Source: Methylococcales bacterium | Lineage (GTDB): Bacteria; Pseudomonadota; Gammaproteobacteria; Methylococcales; Methylomonadaceae | NCBI GenBank assembly: GCA_023146575.1 | Contig: JAGLBU010000114.1 | Location: 1-9,170, forward strand | Length of the DNA stretch: 9,170 nucleotides | Direction: 5' to 3' | Shown: one piece after another, positions 6,922-9,170 of the stretch | Layout of the letters: each line of letters opens with the position of its first letter | How positions within the stretch are numbered: position 1 is the first letter of the stretch | The notes under the pieces: generated by a model | Told to the model about the DNA's origin: nothing | What the model saw: the letters and a program-made list of their open reading frames with translations, nothing else | The model's database searches: none | Translations under genes and position numbers: made by a program

Positions 6922-7896
6922 TTATGGTATTTTTTTACGGCTATATATTAGACTAATAAAAATAAAAAACTGGACACCAAAAATTAAATTCGCCATTAAT
7001 AAGTGGATGGGTTGGGCGATGGGTGGCATGCCTAATCGGTCTAAACTCATCCCTGCTAAAATAGCGATCACAATCAAACACATTAGATTGATTACAGCGG
7101 TTTTTAATAGGTGTTTTTGAGGAGTATTTTGAATAATTTTCCAACTCAGCCAACTATTGCTGAATAAAACTAAGGCTGAAAAAGAACGGTGAACATAAAA
7201 AATCATCGGGAAACTATCACGCCAATAAACTCTGTCAATATAACCGTGTTTATTGGCAATAAAATCCACGGCTTCTCGTACTTGCGTTCCCATCACTACT
7301 TGTAATAAGGTGATTATCATCAAAATAATCAGTAATGGTTGTATAGATGCTGGAATATTTTGGGTGTTGAGTTGGCTTAAATATGTTTTTTGGGAACGCG
7401 CAATGGCATAAATTAATAGTGCTACAATAAACAAGGCTAACAGCATGTGCAGCGTAATCATAAACGGTTTAAGATTACTAGCGACCACCGCAGAGCCTAA
7501 CCAGCCTTGAAAACAAGTGAGCAATAAAACGCTTAGTGTTAGATAGAAAACATCTTTATCGGCTTTTAAATAAATGCGTGATGCCCATGTGGTGAAAATA
7601 ATTACCAAGCCAATACTTACTCCAACAAGTCGATTGGCGTATTCTGTCCACGTTTTAATGGGGTTGAAATCAGTGTTTTTATAACCGCGTTCGGCGTAAA
7701 TTTCATGATAATTGGGCGGTAATTGAGATTCATGCGTAGGCGGAACCCATTGCCCAAAACAGGTTGGCCAATCAGGGCAGCCCATTCCCGCCCCTGATGC
7801 GCGCACCAAGCCCCCGACTAAGATGACTAAATAAATGGAAAAAATCGCTAAAATTCCTAAGCGCCGAAAACGAAGCGCCGCGTTTGTTTCAATCAT
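6922..7896 (-). CDS. ctaA: Heme A synthase (CtaA/COX15 family)
   Basis: Oxidises the C8 methyl group of heme O to a formyl group, making heme A for aa3-type cytochrome oxidases, in the inner membrane. It has 324 residues and eight predicted transmembrane helices, from about 14-32 to about 296-317. The hallmark GGLVRASGAGMGCPDWP begins at 28, with the cysteine pair C40/C46 in the first extracytoplasmic loop, followed by FGQWVPPT. Conserved histidines are visible at H150 (ITLHM), H236 (YVHRS) and H298 (QPIHL). The fourth position, in the E-x-x-H-R motif of the second helix, reads E85-Y-A-N88-R, so the usual histidine is asparagine. This loop and the EYANRLVG motif look like the Bacteroidetes-type enzyme. 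An AGGTG ribosome site (7906-7902) lies 5 nt before the ATG. It sits 50 bp downstream of trxB with no visible terminator between, so co-transcription is likely. Neither ctaB nor oxidase genes are adjacent. Confidence 0.93.
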   Translation of the reverse strand: MIETNAALRFRRLGILAIFSIYLVILVGGLVRASGAGMGCPDWPTCFGQWVPPTHESQLPPNYHEIYAERGYKNTDFNPIKTWTEYANRLVGVSIGLVIIFTTWASRIYLKADKDVFYLTLSVLLLTCFQGWLGSAVVASNLKPFMITLHMLLALFIVALLIYAIARSQKTYLSQLNTQNIPASIQPLLIILMIITLLQVVMGTQVREAVDFIANKHGYIDRVYWRDSFPMIFYVHRSFSALVLFSNSWLSWKIIQNTPQKHLLKTAVINLMCLIVIAILAGMSLDRLGMPPIAQPIHLLMANLIFGVQFFIFISLIYSRKKIP

Positions 7897-7946
7897 GTTT
7901 ACACCTATTTAAAGTCTATATAAGGGGCGAAGGTTAGATCATTATT

Positions 7947-8972
<1,026 letters not shown>

Positions 8973-8993
8973 CCTTAGATTTTTGAAGCCGTT

Positions 8994-8999
8994 TATACT
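8994..8999 (+). promoter_or_regulatory. Candidate -10 element for the SpmA-like gene
   Basis: TATACT lies 32 bp before the GTG start at 9031, so a start near 9006 would give a short leader that still includes AAAGGGG. No good -35 lies 16-18 bp upstream. It diverges from the trxB promoter just to the left. Confidence 0.35.
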
Positions 9000-9017
9000 A
9001 GCGCCAATCTAAATGTT

Positions 9018-9024
9018 AAAGGGG
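9018..9024 (+). promoter_or_regulatory. Ribosome binding site that selects the GTG start at 9031
   Basis: AAAGGGG ends 6 nt before GTG 9031. The in-frame ATG at 9013 lies upstream of this site and has none of its own, so GTG is preferred. Confidence 0.65.
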
Positions 9025-9030
9025 CTGACG

Positions 9031-9170
9031 GTGCTGAATATTATTTGGGGTTTATTTTTTATCATAGCCTTTATTATTGCCCTTTTTAAAGCGGTATTCT
9101 TAGGCGATCAGCAGGTTTTCTCCGATATTATGAGCGCCATGTTTAGCCTTTCAAAAACCGCTTTTGAAAT
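9031..9170 (+). CDS. SpmA-like nucleoside-recognition-domain membrane protein (3' end outside window)
   Basis: Only the first 46 codons are present. They encode a hydrophobic helix (residues about 2-18, rich in I, F and L), then VFLGDQQVFSDIMSAMFSLS and KTAFEI. This pattern, an MLN-x-IW start, a first helix, an FLGD turn and an amphipathic segment leading to K-T-x-FEI, matches the N-terminus of the spore maturation protein A/nucleoside recognition domain family. In Gammaproteobacteria this is usually a fused SpmA-SpmB inner-membrane protein of about 400 residues. Its substrate is not established, and the spore name does not imply sporulation here. The GTG start is supported by AAAGGGG 6 nt upstream. 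It is divergent from trxB. The call rests on a short fragment and on recollection of the family. Confidence 0.7.
   Translation, partial: MLNIIWGLFFIIAFIIALFKAVFLGDQQVFSDIMSAMFSLSKTAFE

Noticed and set aside
6914..7153. Short frames on both strands within the 3' part of ctaA
   Set aside because: They are shadows of the heme A synthase reading frame. The plus-strand one begins near the ctaA stop but has no family resemblance.

Overview
The window looks like ordinary chromosome of an AT-rich gammaproteobacterium, roughly 35-40% GC by eye. Thioredoxin reductase is of the E. coli type, and a GspE/PilB-type ATPase, a WcaJ-type sugar-1-phosphate transferase and a fused SpmA-like membrane protein are present. 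An aerobic low-GC lineage such as Methylococcales (methanotrophs) or Thiotrichales would fit. This is an inference from protein style, because there is no rRNA or other phylogenetic marker.

Layout, left to right. (1) Bases 1-1728 (+) encode a GspE/PulE/PilB-family secretion or pilus ATPase that is already open at the left edge, so the GTG/ATG at 142-147 is internal. (2) Six bases further on, and convergent with it, is a small exported protein with one FG-GAP/VCBS-like calcium-binding motif (1735-2304, -). (3) A divergent promoter region of about 150 bp leads to a 922-residue STAND-type NTPase (2454-5222, +). It has an nSTAND1-like ATPase module, an unusual lysine-rich insert, one transmembrane helix and about eight C-terminal TPR units. 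(4) A symmetrical hairpin terminator (5227-5254) separates it from a convergent WcaJ-family undecaprenyl-phosphate sugar phosphotransferase (5277-6686, -). That gene has a long leader carrying an inverted repeat and stands apart from any polysaccharide cluster. (5) Then come ctaA, heme A synthase (6922-7896, -), and trxB, thioredoxin reductase (7947-8909, -). They are 50 bp apart and probably co-transcribed from a promoter upstream of trxB. (6) Diverging from trxB, the first 46 codons of an SpmA-like nucleoside-recognition-domain membrane protein run off the right edge (9031-9170, +).

The genes do not form one pathway. trxB and ctaA serve redox homeostasis and heme-copper oxidase assembly, wcaJ starts a surface glycan, and the left ATPase powers a secretion or pilus machine. 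The most unusual element is the membrane-anchored STAND/TPR protein. It has no recognisable effector domain and no operon partner. No CRISPR array, tRNA, rRNA, insertion sequence or phage gene was seen. No gene-free stretch exceeds 300 bases; the longest is 6687-6921.
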